Source of the DNA: Pseudomonas vanderleydeniana
GTDB lineage: Bacteria > Pseudomonadota > Gammaproteobacteria > Pseudomonadales > Pseudomonadaceae
Reading direction: 5' to 3'
Assembly (NCBI RefSeq): GCF_014268755.2
Contig: NZ_CP077093.1
Location: 4,576,001-4,640,000 of the forward strand
DNA: 64,000 bases
The notes under the pieces are model-generated. The model was not told the DNA's origin, searched no databases, and saw only the letters and a list, made by a program, of their open reading frames with translations. The translations under genes and the position numbers were made by a program. Below, one piece after another: positions 35,550 through 44,959 of this stretch. Within the stretch, counting starts at the first letter, position 1, and the number at the start of each line of letters is the position of its first letter.

Positions 35550-36407
35550 ATGAAATCCTACCCTTACCCGCCCTTCCCCTCGCAGCCCCAATCCACGCCC
35601 GGCTCGCAGCAAGCCATGGACCCCTACCCCGACTGTGGTGAGCAGACGTACAAGGGCTCGGGTCGCCTGCAAGGCAAGATCGCGCTGGTCACCGGTGGCG
35701 ACAGCGGCATCGGCCGAGCCGTGGCGATCGCCTTTGCGCGTGAAGGCGCCGATGTCGCCGTGGCCTACCTGGATGAACATGAAGACGCCCAGGAAACCGC
35801 TCGCTGGGTGGAACTCGCCGGCCGCCAGTGCCTCCTGTTGCCCGGCGATCTGTCACAGAAGCGGCAATGCCGCGAGTTGGTCACCAGGACCGTCGAGCAC
35901 TTCGGGCACATCGATGTGCTGGTCAACAACGCCGCCTACCAGATGACCCATGAATCGCTGGAAGATATTTCGGATGAGGAATGGGTCCGCACGTTCGACA
36001 TCAACATCACGGCGATCTTTCGTATCTGCCAGGCAGCCGTGCCGCACATGCCCAGTGGCAGCTCGATCATCAACACCAGCTCGATCAACTCGGACGCCCC
36101 CAAGCCCACCCTGCTGCCCTATGCGACCACCAAGGGCGCTATCGCCAACTTCACCGCCGGCCTGGCCCAACTGCTCGGCCCCAAGGGCATTCGGGTCAAC
36201 AGCGTGGCGCCGGGGCCGATCTGGACGCCTCTGATCGTGTCCACCATGCCGCCTGAGGAGGTCAAGCACTTCGGCCAGCAAACGCCCTTGGGACGTCCGG
36301 GACAGCCCGTGGAGGTCGCCCCCCTCTACGTCCTGCTGGCCTCTGATGAGTCCAGCTACGTCTCGGGCTCACGCTATGGCGTGACGGGTGGCAAACCCAT
36401 CTTATAG
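35550..36407 (+). CDS. Short-chain dehydrogenase/reductase (YhxC/YghA-like)
   Basis: A 285-residue classical SDR with the long proline-rich N-terminus (about 45 residues) seen in stress-type members such as YhxC, YdaD and YghA. The NAD(P)-binding motif is TGGDSGIGRAVA, the NNAA motif is VLVNNAAYQ, and the active site is S-Y-K in INTSSINS...LPYATTKGA. Substrates are unknown, though relatives are general-stress proteins. A strong GAAGGAG precedes the ATG. It converges with the alpha/beta hydrolase gene at 36402, overlapping it by six bases at the 3' ends. Confidence 0.9.
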   Translation: MKSYPYPPFPSQPQSTPGSQQAMDPYPDCGEQTYKGSGRLQGKIALVTGGDSGIGRAVAIAFAREGADVAVAYLDEHEDAQETARWVELAGRQCLLLPGDLSQKRQCRELVTRTVEHFGHIDVLVNNAAYQMTHESLEDISDEEWVRTFDINITAIFRICQAAVPHMPSGSSIINTSSINSDAPKPTLLPYATTKGAIANFTAGLAQLLGPKGIRVNSVAPGPIWTPLIVSTMPPEEVKHFGQQTPLGRPGQPVEVAPLYVLLASDESSYVSGSRYGVTGGKPIL

Positions 36408-37154
36408 GCTGGCAATACTCAAGCGCTCTCCTACCACCATCTCGGTGATCCAATCGATCAGAATGGAGGTATAGGCACCTTGCGCGACCTCGGAGCTCAA
36501 ACTGTGGTCCGCATCATCGATGATCCGGTGGGTGAGCGAATGAGTCTGTTGGAAGGCCGCTCGGTAGCTCATGATCGTGGCATGGGGAACATGCTCATCG
36601 TGCTCGGACTCGACAATCAGCACATCCCCCCTAAAGGCAGCGCAGGCCCTCAGAGCCCGATTGTCGGTCGCATCGATGTGACTGGCGCGGTAGCGCATCA
36701 GATCCTCGCGATCGAGTTGACGTTTAGCCATATGCCAGTTTTCATCCCGATAGATGGCCGGTACTCGCAAGGCCAACCAGCGGACCTTTCGCAGTTGGCT
36801 GAGAATGGTCGCCAGGTAACCGCCATAGCTGGTACCCACGACAGCAATCGAAGACGTGTCCAAAGCCGGGTGAGAAAGCAGTCGATCATAAGCGGCCAGC
36901 AGATCGCGCAGATTGTCTTCACGGGTCACCTGCGCCTGTCGGCGATCCTCCGCACCGTGCCCCCGCAGGTCGAAGGTCAGGCAGATACAGCCCAGGCCCG
37001 CGATACCGCGAGCACGCTTGAGGTCACGCTCCTGGCTCCCGCCCCAGCCATGCACGAACAACACCCCGGGGACCTTGGATTTGGGGCTCAGAAAATTACC
37101 GGCGATGGCGTCCTGTTCAACATGGATCCAGACCGGCTCGCTGTTAGCAATCAT
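36402..37154 (-). CDS. Alpha/beta hydrolase (dienelactone hydrolase-like)
   Basis: A 250-residue cytosolic hydrolase. Its oxyanion motif is LFVHGWGGSQ, the nucleophile elbow GTSYGG holds the serine, and the late DDADHSL supplies the histidine; the acidic residue is probably in SEHDEHVPH. The enzyme should act on an ester or small acyl substrate. The start overlaps the end of the upstream DUF3182-like gene. I prefer the ATG at 37154 (AGG nine bases upstream) to that at 37160. The overlap means the two are translationally coupled. The stop is inside the end of the SDR gene. Confidence 0.85.
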   Translation of the reverse strand: MIANSEPVWIHVEQDAIAGNFLSPKSKVPGVLFVHGWGGSQERDLKRARGIAGLGCICLTFDLRGHGAEDRRQAQVTREDNLRDLLAAYDRLLSHPALDTSSIAVVGTSYGGYLATILSQLRKVRWLALRVPAIYRDENWHMAKRQLDREDLMRYRASHIDATDNRALRACAAFRGDVLIVESEHDEHVPHATIMSYRAAFQQTHSLTHRIIDDADHSLSSEVAQGAYTSILIDWITEMVVGERLSIASL

Positions 37155-38244
37155 AGTCATCGACCTGTGCATACTTGAGGATGAAATCACCCCGGCTATC
37201 GAGGCCGCGATACAGCACCTGTGCCTGCTGAGGCAGCGTGCACTCGGCATGTGACTCGTGTGTGGAGGCGCGAACCGCCTTCACTGCCTTGCGCTCACGA
37301 AGTACTTCAAGGGCTGCCAGTTCAGCGCCTGTCGCACCGCCAACCCGCCAAGACTGCTCGAGCACGCCGAAAGTGGATTCACCCTTTGCGTCCAACCCTT
37401 GCAGCACATCGTAGTTGCGCCGGGAAGCAAAGAAGCCGGGAAAGCTCAGCGCGGCTGCCGTGTCGTAAACGCGGGCATACTCAATCGCTTGGCGCACTTG
37501 AGGCTCCAAGTCCCGCGCCAGCAAATCGACGAAATCACCCCGCACTAACAACAGGTCAGAACCGGCGTACACGGCCTCTGCATGACGATTTTGGGCCTGG
37601 TGCTGACGCCCGTGGTAGGTCATCAGCAAACCGTCGATCAGTGTCTGTCCCACACTGTGAGTCACCGCCTGTTCAAGGTTTTCTTCCAGTACGATGCCCT
37701 GGGCACAGCTTGAAGCATCGAGGCTACTCAACCACTGTGCCAGATCGGTCGTGTCGCGTAACACCGACTGGCCGGCCCCACCGCAGGCCTGCACCTGCTT
37801 GACCCGCAAGGCCCCCGAGCGCAGCCCCTCCGTAGCGGCCTGTCGAGCGTCTTCCAGATCGAACACCGTCAGGCCCGCCAACACCACCTCCCGGACCCGC
37901 TCGGCGAATTGAGGATTCCAACCATCCGGCTGCCCACGGGCTCGGGAAATCAGGGGATGGGAAATCGCCTTGGTTGCCATGAACGCATGTTGTACATAGC
38001 CGCCCAGCAGGTCCTCTACACCGCTAATGCCCAGATCGGCCCGTTCCTCGCCGACCAAGGTATGCGTGGGGACGAAATACAGCGCATCCGTCGGCTCCCA
38101 CCCCTCAGACCTGAAATCGGCAAATGACCAGCCAAGAATCTGGGCCAGCCATCGTGCCAACGCCAGGTTGGTTTGTTGTTCATGTTCTGCGGCCTGGACA
38201 TTGCCATAGGCCACAACACACCGTTGCTTCGCTGTAACGCTCAT
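37144..38244 (-). CDS. DUF3182-like protein with ATP-grasp-like features
   Basis: A 366-residue protein matching my memory of DUF3182, found in Pseudomonas and Burkholderia stress regions. It has a central region resembling an ATP-grasp fold (LRVKQVQACGGAGQSVLRD, then GIVLEENLEQAVTHSVGQ). This is consistent with a ligase forming a carboxylate-amine or thiol ester bond, but no activity is known. The start at 38244 has GGGAG ten bases upstream; the longer frame to 38322 is rejected. It overlaps the downstream hydrolase by 11 bases and diverges from ybhP. Confidence 0.78.
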   Translation of the reverse strand: MSVTAKQRCVVAYGNVQAAEHEQQTNLALARWLAQILGWSFADFRSEGWEPTDALYFVPTHTLVGEERADLGISGVEDLLGGYVQHAFMATKAISHPLISRARGQPDGWNPQFAERVREVVLAGLTVFDLEDARQAATEGLRSGALRVKQVQACGGAGQSVLRDTTDLAQWLSSLDASSCAQGIVLEENLEQAVTHSVGQTLIDGLLMTYHGRQHQAQNRHAEAVYAGSDLLLVRGDFVDLLARDLEPQVRQAIEYARVYDTAAALSFPGFFASRRNYDVLQGLDAKGESTFGVLEQSWRVGGATGAELAALEVLRERKAVKAVRASTHESHAECTLPQQAQVLYRGLDSRGDFILKYAQVDDYDC

Positions 38245-38523
38245 GGGGAATGGCTCCCTTGTTTTGACCCTGTAGGGAAGCCGACTGCCCTCGCCGATCA
38301 ATAGTTCGGCCCAATCGATCAACGGGTCATGACCATCGCGAGTGCCTGCCGACCTTCAAGGCACCCACCGTCTGGAACGCACCGATTCTTCTTGAACTGC
38401 ACGCAGGAACGCCGGGTCGCACGTACAGGATGGGAATGCTCAAACCTCATTCGATCACGCAAGCATGCTCCGTCCACCGCAAACAGATCACGCGGCTGCC
38501 CGCCCCAAAAGGGAGGAAACACA

Positions 38524-39318
38524 GTGAACAAGGCTTTCCCGATACCGGACCCGGCCGCCCACAGAGCGGCTGTACCGGCCATACATCGATTGACCGTGCT
38601 CACCCTCAATGTCCACAAGGGCTTCAATCTGTTCAATCGACGCTTCGTGTTGCCACAGTTACGCGATGCCGTGCGCAGTACGGGCGCTGATCTGGTTTTT
38701 CTGCAGGAGGTGCACGGCAACCATCATCAACACCAGCAACGCTATCCCGACTGGCCGTCTCTGCCTCAATACGAGTATCTGGCCGACAGCATGTGGCCAC
38801 AGTTCGCCTATGGACGAAACGCGGTGTATCCGCAGGGGGATCATGGCAATGCCCTGCTCTCCAAATTTCCTATCCTGGCGTACGGCAACCGGGATGTTTC
38901 AATCCAGGGCAACGAGCAACGGGGCCTGCTCCATTGCACACTGGAGGTTCCCGGCCACGACCCGGTGTTCGCCATTTGCGTCCATCTGGGACTGCGCGAG
39001 GTCCACCGTCAAAGCCAGATCGATCTGTTGCTGGACTACCTTCAGACATTGCCCCCCGATGCACCCGTGATCATCGCCGGCGACTTCAACGATTGGCGTC
39101 GACGCGCTGACCGCCGCCTCTCCGAGCAGGCATGGGTCGAAGCCTTTACTCATCTACAGGGCGCACCCGCACGCAGCTTTCCAACCCGATTGCCTTGGCT
39201 ACGCCTGGACCGGGTCTACCTGCGCAATGCCTCGGCCATAGGTGCCAAAGTACTGTCGACCCATCCCTGGTCACACTTGTCGGATCATGCTTGTCTTGTC
39301 GTGGAGCTAGCGTTGTGA
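38524..39318 (+). CDS. ybhP: Endonuclease/exonuclease/phosphatase-fold protein (YbhP-like)
   Basis: A 264-residue protein of the EEP superfamily. The metal and catalytic motifs are visible: TLNVHKG, the acidic FLQEVHG, GDFNDWRRR, and the terminal DRVYL and LSDHACLVVEL. It begins with GTG at 38524 behind AAGGGAGGAAACACA; the open frame continues upstream but lacks any signal. It overlaps the next gene by GTGA. E. coli has the order ybhP-clsB-ybhN, the same as here, so a role in the lipid or phosphoester side of cardiolipin synthesis is likely. Confidence 0.88.
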   Translation: MNKAFPIPDPAAHRAAVPAIHRLTVLTLNVHKGFNLFNRRFVLPQLRDAVRSTGADLVFLQEVHGNHHQHQQRYPDWPSLPQYEYLADSMWPQFAYGRNAVYPQGDHGNALLSKFPILAYGNRDVSIQGNEQRGLLHCTLEVPGHDPVFAICVHLGLREVHRQSQIDLLLDYLQTLPPDAPVIIAGDFNDWRRRADRRLSEQAWVEAFTHLQGAPARSFPTRLPWLRLDRVYLRNASAIGAKVLSTHPWSHLSDHACLVVELAL

Positions 39319-40511
39319 CTGCTCCATGGCTGAAGGACAATGACATTCGATTGCTCATCAATGGCAATGACTATTACAGTCGTGTCTTCGACAGCATCCG
39401 ACGCGCTCGACAACGCGTGCTGATTGAAACCTTCATCATCTGTGACGACGTGGTCGGTAGAGCCCTGCGGCAGGTGCTCATGGACGCCTCTCAACGGGGC
39501 GTGCGGATTGATGTCACGGTCGACGGCTACGGTACCGCCGATCTCCCTCTTCACTTCATCGAGCCGATGACATCAGCGGGCGTACATCTGCATGTATTCG
39601 ACCCCCAGCCACGATGGATGGGGATGCGCACCAACCTCTTTCGGCGCCTGCACCGCAAACTCGTGGTGATAGACGGCCGCCGGGCGTTTGTCGGTGGGCT
39701 CAACTATTGCGCTGATCACCTGGATGAGTCCGGTCCCAAGGCCAAGCAGGACTATGCCGTAGAGGTCACCGGCCCCGTTGTGGCCCAAGTGCAAAGCTGT
39801 TGCCTACGCCTGCTCAACGAGCAAGCATCCAACCAGACGTCAGCGCTTGACGGCCACTCACCTGGCCGAGCCTGGGCTCGATTGCTGGATCGTGACAACC
39901 ATCATCACACCGATGCAATCGAAGACCAGTACCTGGCCGCCCTGCGTACCGCACGTTTTCGAGTGATGATCGCCAACGCCTATTTCTTTCCGGGTTATCG
40001 ATTGCTACGTGAACTGTGCAACGCCGCCAGGCGTGGCGTGCAGGTGACACTGATTCTTCAGGGGCAACCCGACATGCGTTGGGTGCGGACATTCTCCAGA
40101 CTGCTCTACAACTACCTGCTGCGCGATGGCGTCAGGATATTCGAGTATTGCCGTCGACCCTTGCATGGAAAGGTCGCGCTGGTGGACGATGAATGGAGCA
40201 CCGTAGGTTCGAGCAATCTCGATCCGTTGAGCCTGGCGCTGAATCTGGAAGCCAATCTGTTTATCTGCGATGGCGCATTCAACAAGCAGTTGCGCGACCA
40301 CCTTCATGAACTGATCGACCACCACTGCAAGCGCATCACACTCGAACGCATGATCCGCGGCTACTGGTGGCGGGCGCCTCTGATCTTCCTGTGTTTCCAC
40401 TGCATCAGGCATTTTCCGAAAATTGCCGGCTGGTTGCCGGCGCACAAGCAATACCTGCATCCCGTGGCTCCACGAGCGTCGCACGTGGATTGCCGCGAGG
40501 GAAACCACTGA
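39315..40511 (+). CDS. clsB: Cardiolipin synthase B (phospholipase D family)
   Basis: A 398-residue phospholipase D-type enzyme with two HKD motifs: HRKLVVIDGRRAFVGGLN and HGKVALVDDEWSTVGSSNLD. Family members join two phosphatidylglycerols or a related lipid to form cardiolipin at the inner membrane. It starts at a GTG that overlaps the stop of ybhP (GTGA), and its end abuts ybhN. A long ORF extends upstream to 39132, but only inside ybhP. A basic C-terminal region with a short hydrophobic stretch (APLIFLCFHCIRHF) may anchor it to the membrane. Confidence 0.92.
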   Translation: MTAPWLKDNDIRLLINGNDYYSRVFDSIRRARQRVLIETFIICDDVVGRALRQVLMDASQRGVRIDVTVDGYGTADLPLHFIEPMTSAGVHLHVFDPQPRWMGMRTNLFRRLHRKLVVIDGRRAFVGGLNYCADHLDESGPKAKQDYAVEVTGPVVAQVQSCCLRLLNEQASNQTSALDGHSPGRAWARLLDRDNHHHTDAIEDQYLAALRTARFRVMIANAYFFPGYRLLRELCNAARRGVQVTLILQGQPDMRWVRTFSRLLYNYLLRDGVRIFEYCRRPLHGKVALVDDEWSTVGSSNLDPLSLALNLEANLFICDGAFNKQLRDHLHELIDHHCKRITLERMIRGYWWRAPLIFLCFHCIRHFPKIAGWLPAHKQYLHPVAPRASHVDCREGNH

Positions 40512-41452
40512 TGGCTGGCAGAGTCTGGCAGATTCGGGGCAGGCAATGGCTGACCCTGGGCTTCATCCTGCTTGTCTGCACGCTGCTTTTGCTGATGGCC
40601 CGTCATCTGGACTGGAGCCAGGTTCAACGCTCAATTGAGGGCTACGGATCACAAACGCTGCTGCTCGGATTGGCCCTGGCGCTGCTGAGCTACGCGCTGG
40701 TCAGTGGTTATGACCTGATCGCCCGCCGCTACACCGGACACTCCCTGCCCATCCGGCATGTTCTGCCTGTCGCGTTTGTCTGTTACGCCTTCAACCTGAA
40801 CTTCACCACCTGGGTCGGGGGGATCGCGTTGCGTCTGCGCCTCTACAAGCGCCTGGGGCTTACCACGGGAACGGTCACGCAAATCATCACCTTGGGGATT
40901 GTCACCAACTGGATAGGCTATGCGGCACTGGCCGGCCTGGTCTTCTCCATGCGCCTGGTGAAGTTACCGGACAGCTGGAGCCTGGGCATGCTCGGGCTTC
41001 AGCTCATTGGACTGGCGCTTGTCGCGATCGCCGTGGGTTACCTGTTGGCGTGCGGATTGGCCAAGCGAAGAACATGGGCCTGGCGTCGATACGAAATCAC
41101 GCTGCCCTCACTGCGCTTGGCGCTGTTTCAAATGGGCCTCGGCACCAGCAACTGGGTGGTGATGGCAAGCCTGATGTTTCTTTTACTCCCCGCGTCATTG
41201 AGCTACCCCACTGTCCTGGGCGTTCTGCTGATCAGTTGCCTGGCCGGTGTCATCGCCCATATTCCAGCAGGGCTGGGTGTACTGGAGGCGGTTTTCCTCG
41301 CCCTACTTCATGACCACATTGAGCAAGGCCCTCTGGTGGCAGCACTGTTGGGCTACCGAACACTGTATTACCTGACGCCCCTGTTACTCGCCGTGATCAG
41401 CTACCTGATACTGGAAAAACGGGCCAAATCCATGCGCCAATCGACGCCATGA
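40511..41452 (+). CDS. ybhN: YbhN-like lysylphosphatidylglycerol synthase transmembrane family protein
   Basis: A 313-residue multi-spanning membrane protein of the UPF0104/LPG synthase TM family, with about eight hydrophobic segments. The conserved AFNLNFTTWVGGIALRLRLYKRLG and the HIPAGLGVLEAVFLALL loop identify it. The family includes the flippase part of MprF, but single-domain members like this are thought to move or regulate lipids. It starts one base from the end of clsB and completes the ybhP-clsB-ybhN operon. The start has GAGGGAAACCACTG upstream. Confidence 0.9.
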   Translation: MAGRVWQIRGRQWLTLGFILLVCTLLLLMARHLDWSQVQRSIEGYGSQTLLLGLALALLSYALVSGYDLIARRYTGHSLPIRHVLPVAFVCYAFNLNFTTWVGGIALRLRLYKRLGLTTGTVTQIITLGIVTNWIGYAALAGLVFSMRLVKLPDSWSLGMLGLQLIGLALVAIAVGYLLACGLAKRRTWAWRRYEITLPSLRLALFQMGLGTSNWVVMASLMFLLLPASLSYPTVLGVLLISCLAGVIAHIPAGLGVLEAVFLALLHDHIEQGPLVAALLGYRTLYYLTPLLLAVISYLILEKRAKSMRQSTP

Positions 41453-41479
41453 TCGTACTGGCTGGCAACTGCGCCAGCC

Positions 41480-41743
41480 TCAACGCTTGACATGACGCCA
41501 GGGCTTGTCCTGCCTTTGCGAACGTAACCGCAGCTCCTCCCTGACTTGCGCCACCAGCTCGGCAATGGCTCGACTGGACGTCAGGTCTTTGGGGTCAATC
41601 CCGGTGACCGTCAGTTCTTCCTGCTGAGTCTGAGCATTGATCAGCTGGATCATGAGGTTGTTGCTGTGATCGACGGTACAGATGCACCGGGTGGGCAAGA
41701 AGGCGGTTTCGATGACATGACGCAAGGCAAGCAGAGAAAGCAT
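41480..41743 (-). CDS. DUF1652-like protein
   Basis: An 87-residue protein resembling DUF1652, a small family known mainly from Pseudomonas. It opens MLSLLALRHVIETAFLPTRC and continues CTVDHSNNLMIQLINAQTQQ, with an end rich in Arg and Lys. A strong CAGGAGGTCCGTACG precedes the ATG at 41743; a longer frame to 41842 is rejected. It is convergent with ybhN. The function is unknown. Confidence 0.78.
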   Translation of the reverse strand: MLSLLALRHVIETAFLPTRCICTVDHSNNLMIQLINAQTQQEELTVTGIDPKDLTSSRAIAELVAQVREELRLRSQRQDKPWRHVKR

Positions 41744-42097
41744 CGTACGGACCTCCTGAACAGGAACGTGGAAGCGCTCGGCTGAAAGACAAATACACAA
41801 CCTTAGCCGACTCGGCACACCCTGTCGTTCAGCAGCGACCAATGGAGAGGTGAGCCGTTTGGCTTGCCCCGGGTGCCGTCTGGTTGAACGAACGATCCTT
41901 TTTGTGGCCGTTGACCTACCCCTCTCCGAACCTTGACCGGTGAGGCGTCAACCCTGAAAAAAATCTAAACCAAAAACCCCTTGAGACCTCAACCGTTACG
42001 TGACGCGGCGCCACAGACGGTGTTCACCGTGCAGGAGTGATAAATGACCACCTGCGTGAAAAACCGGCCCGCTATCAATCAACACCGGAGGTGTGCC

Positions 42098-42319
42098 ATG
42101 TATGAAGATCGAAAATTCCATGCGTTACAGGCGTGGGAGAAATTGTTGGAGAAACCGGAAATCCGCATGAATGTTAAGGAACAACATGAAGAGCTCGTTC
42201 GGCTGGCGGAGGAGTACTTTGACGAAGGTTTCATCGATGCTGGGGAGCGCGCAGCGCTGATCAGCAAGGCCACTCAAGCCTACTCCGGTATTGTCGAGGA
42301 TATGGACGAAGGCACGTAA
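42098..42319 (+). CDS. Small hypothetical protein
   Basis: A 73-residue acidic, helical, soluble protein starting MYEDRKFHALQAWEKLLEK, with a very strong binding site (CGGAGGTGTGCC). The second half, EYFDEGFIDAGERAALISK, looks like an amphipathic helix. I do not recognise the family and see no motif. It lies between the DUF1652-like gene and the LOV kinase. A longer frame from 42044 is rejected. Confidence 0.6.
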   Translation: MYEDRKFHALQAWEKLLEKPEIRMNVKEQHEELVRLAEEYFDEGFIDAGERAALISKATQAYSGIVEDMDEGT

Positions 42320-42368
42320 GCTCGACGAGGCCTACCTCCTCAACCACGAGCCCCCATGCACCGATAAC

Positions 42369-43949
42369 TTAAGCATCGAGCAAGGTACGTATCTTGCGGG
42401 GCAGATCCTCAGGCCGATAGGGCTTGGGAATCAGCTCAAACTCATGCACCTCAATATCGGCGCGTTCTAACGCATCTTTGGCATAGCCCGTCGTGAGCAG
42501 GATCCGCACGTGTGGATACAGCCGGGAAATCTCGCGAGCCAGTGCTGCGCCGTCCATGTCGCCCGGCATGATCAAGTCGCTGAACACCAGGTCGTATGCC
42601 TTGTTCTTGAGCATGTCCAGCGCCTTGACGGCATCGTGCGCAGTGTCAGCCTGATAGCCATAATCCGACAAAATCACCTGGGCCAGCTCGGCCACTTCCG
42701 GCCGGTCTTCCACGATCAGGATGCTCTCCCGACCTCGAGTCGAGGTCGAGATTTCAGGTGCCGCCTCTTCGCAGGGCTGGCTGTCATCGGCCGGGAAGTA
42801 CAGACGTATCGTTGTGCCGATACCCGGGTAGGATTGGATACGGGCCACACCGCCCGATTGCCTGACATAGCCATACACCATCGACAGCCCTAGCCCAGAC
42901 CCCTTGCCTTCTTCCTTCGTGGTGAAGAAAGGCTGCATGACTTTTTCCTGAAGGTCTGGCGAGATGCCCTTGCCATTGTCACTCACCGACAGGCAGACAT
43001 AGCGTCCCTTGGTCAGCCCGTCGCGTTGGGCATTGGCGTCATTCGCAGCCCGGACATTAACGGTTTTGACGGTGATGGTCGGATCGGCACGCCCCTCCAG
43101 CGCATCTTGAGCGTTCGCCAAGAGCTGCAGGATCGCCACCTCAGCCTGGGCAGGGTCAATACAGCAGTTCCACAGATCAGGGGCAAGATCGGTATGAAGA
43201 TCGATGTCATGCAGGACACGCGCCATGACATCGGGGCGGCCCAGCAAGCTATTGAGATTGAACACTCGATTGTCGAGCAGTTGCCTGCGCGAAAACGCCA
43301 GTAACTGTTGCGTCAGGGTTTGAGCCCTTTCAGCAGCCGTCCTGGCACGATTGGCGCTATTGGCAATACGCTGCGGATCGCTTCCCGCACGCTTTGCACT
43401 CAACTGGATCAGCTCCAGATAGCCCACGATCACCTGCAACAGGTTATTGAAGTCGTGGGCAATACCACCCGTGAGTTGCCCCAGCGCCTCCAGATCCTGC
43501 GCGCGCCGCATGCGCAGTTCAACATCATGACGCTGGCTGACATCCAACTGGGAGGCAAAAAAGTACACCAATTGCCCCTGCTCATTGAATAGCGGAAAAA
43601 TGAAGAGTTCGTTCCAAAAAGACGAGCCATCCTTGCGGTAATTGATGACCTCCAGACACACTTCATGGCGCCGCCCAACCGCAAGCTGCAACTGCTGTCG
43701 GGCCTCCTTGCAGGTCTCGGCGCCCTGCAGGAATCTACAATTTCGCCCAATGACTTCGTTGAGTTCATACCCTGTCAGCGCCAGAAATGCCTGATTGGCG
43801 AAGATGATCGGATTGTCGGGCTGAGCAGGGTCAGTCACGATCATCGCACTGCGACTGGCTTGCATAGCGGCGAAGAACCGGTCATGACGGCTGGAAGAAA
43901 GCGTCGTCAACGGCATACCATCGACAACAGGCCTTTTCTTTCTTGCCAA
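42369..43949 (-). CDS. LOV-domain blue-light hybrid histidine kinase with receiver
   Basis: A 526-residue soluble photoreceptor kinase. The N-terminal PAS domain (about 23-140) is a LOV domain: it carries the exact flavin-binding signature GRNCRFLQG, with the photoactive cysteine C71. A kinase core follows, with phospho-acceptor H165 in GGIAHDFNNLLQV, an ATP-binding N box LLANAQDALEG and G boxes DNGKGI and GSGLGLSMVYGYV. A C-terminal receiver domain has the acceptor D458 in DLVFSDLIMPG. LOV-HK-receiver proteins of this plan are known in Pseudomonas syringae. Translation appears to start at a TTG (43949) behind GGAGGTGAACC; the next ATG is 33 bases in, with no site. Confidence 0.88.
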   Translation of the reverse strand: MARKKRPVVDGMPLTTLSSSRHDRFFAAMQASRSAMIVTDPAQPDNPIIFANQAFLALTGYELNEVIGRNCRFLQGAETCKEARQQLQLAVGRRHEVCLEVINYRKDGSSFWNELFIFPLFNEQGQLVYFFASQLDVSQRHDVELRMRRAQDLEALGQLTGGIAHDFNNLLQVIVGYLELIQLSAKRAGSDPQRIANSANRARTAAERAQTLTQQLLAFSRRQLLDNRVFNLNSLLGRPDVMARVLHDIDLHTDLAPDLWNCCIDPAQAEVAILQLLANAQDALEGRADPTITVKTVNVRAANDANAQRDGLTKGRYVCLSVSDNGKGISPDLQEKVMQPFFTTKEEGKGSGLGLSMVYGYVRQSGGVARIQSYPGIGTTIRLYFPADDSQPCEEAAPEISTSTRGRESILIVEDRPEVAELAQVILSDYGYQADTAHDAVKALDMLKNKAYDLVFSDLIMPGDMDGAALAREISRLYPHVRILLTTGYAKDALERADIEVHEFELIPKPYRPEDLPRKIRTLLDA

Positions 43950-44203
43950 GGTTCACCTCCAGATCAACGATGCGTTTTACATGGACCGTGAAAACACTGG
44001 GGAGTGCGACCTTACGTTCAACAGCCTCGGCTGCGTGCGAGAGCGGGTGCCAAAGGCAGCATTAACGCGTGGCTTGCGCTCCCGGCGTCGAGGAGCGCTC
44101 CAGGAATGCCTGCGTGAGCTCAGGATGGGTGCAGGCGCTGCAACGAGCACTCTGCAGCCCAACACTGGCGGACTTCTTCCCTTTTATCGAGCAGACGGTT
44201 GTA
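43950..44203. other. Intergenic region
   Basis: About 250 bases between the minus-strand LOV kinase and the minus-strand SDR gene, with no gene I can support on either strand. The kinase promoter should lie here. Short plus-strand frames exist, but none starts well. Confidence 0.35.
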
Positions 44204-44947
44204 TCAGCGGGCGCTGTCTATGATCGAGCCGCCGTCGGGTGTCAGGCTCGAGCCGGTGATAAACTGGCTGTCCTTGCAGGCCAGAAACAGCACGACCGGC
44301 GCGATGTCCTCCTCGGGTGACCCATAGCGCCCCAGCGGATTGGTCGGAGCAGGTACGCCAGTGTCCGGGCCCCAGGTCTCAGCAACCGGCAGGACGTTGT
44401 TGACGGTGATACCGTCAGCGCCCCATTCACGCGCGGCGGTTCGGGTCAGCGCTCGTACCGCCTCCTTTGCCATGTTGTAGGGACCATACCCCGCCAGGCC
44501 TGTGACGCCTGCCAGCGAGCCAAAGTTGATGACACGCCCTTCCCCACTGGCCTTCAGATAGGGGTAGGCCGCCTGCATCGTCCTCAAGTAGGCAATGGGA
44601 CCCATCTCGAAATTGCGCTGCAGTTGCTCCACCGAGAGATCCAGGATGGAGGAGAACGGCGCCGAAGGATCGAAGGCATTGTTCACCAGGATGTCGATGC
44701 CACCGTAAACGGCCACGATCTGGTCCACTGCTGCCTTGATCTGGTCGGCGCTGCCGATGTCGCAAGGCACGCCCAGCGCCGTGCCGCCGGCGGCGGTGAT
44801 ATCCGCGACGACGGCCTCCACGTTTGCGGGTGTCAGCGAGAGCACTGCCACCCTCGCCCCTTCTGCCGCGAACAACTTGGCGGTGGCTCGACCAATACCG
44901 CGCCCGGCACCGGTGACGATGGCAACTTTTCCGTTGAGTCTGGCCAT
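44204..44947 (-). CDS. Short-chain dehydrogenase/reductase
   Basis: A 247-residue classical SDR. The cofactor motif is TGAGRGIGRATAKLF, the NNA motif is ILVNNAFDPSAPFS, and the active-site Ser, Tyr and Lys are in INFGSLAGVTGLAGYGPYNMAKE. It ends with a GSSLTPDGGSIIDSAR strand typical of the group. AGGAG lies seven bases upstream of the start. It is preceded by the DoxX-like gene, 13 bases away, and is probably co-transcribed with it under the divergent HxlR regulator. The substrate is unknown. Confidence 0.9.
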   Translation of the reverse strand: MARLNGKVAIVTGAGRGIGRATAKLFAAEGARVAVLSLTPANVEAVVADITAAGGTALGVPCDIGSADQIKAAVDQIVAVYGGIDILVNNAFDPSAPFSSILDLSVEQLQRNFEMGPIAYLRTMQAAYPYLKASGEGRVINFGSLAGVTGLAGYGPYNMAKEAVRALTRTAAREWGADGITVNNVLPVAETWGPDTGVPAPTNPLGRYGSPEEDIAPVVLFLACKDSQFITGSSLTPDGGSIIDSAR

Positions 44948-44959
44948 GACTGGCTCCTG

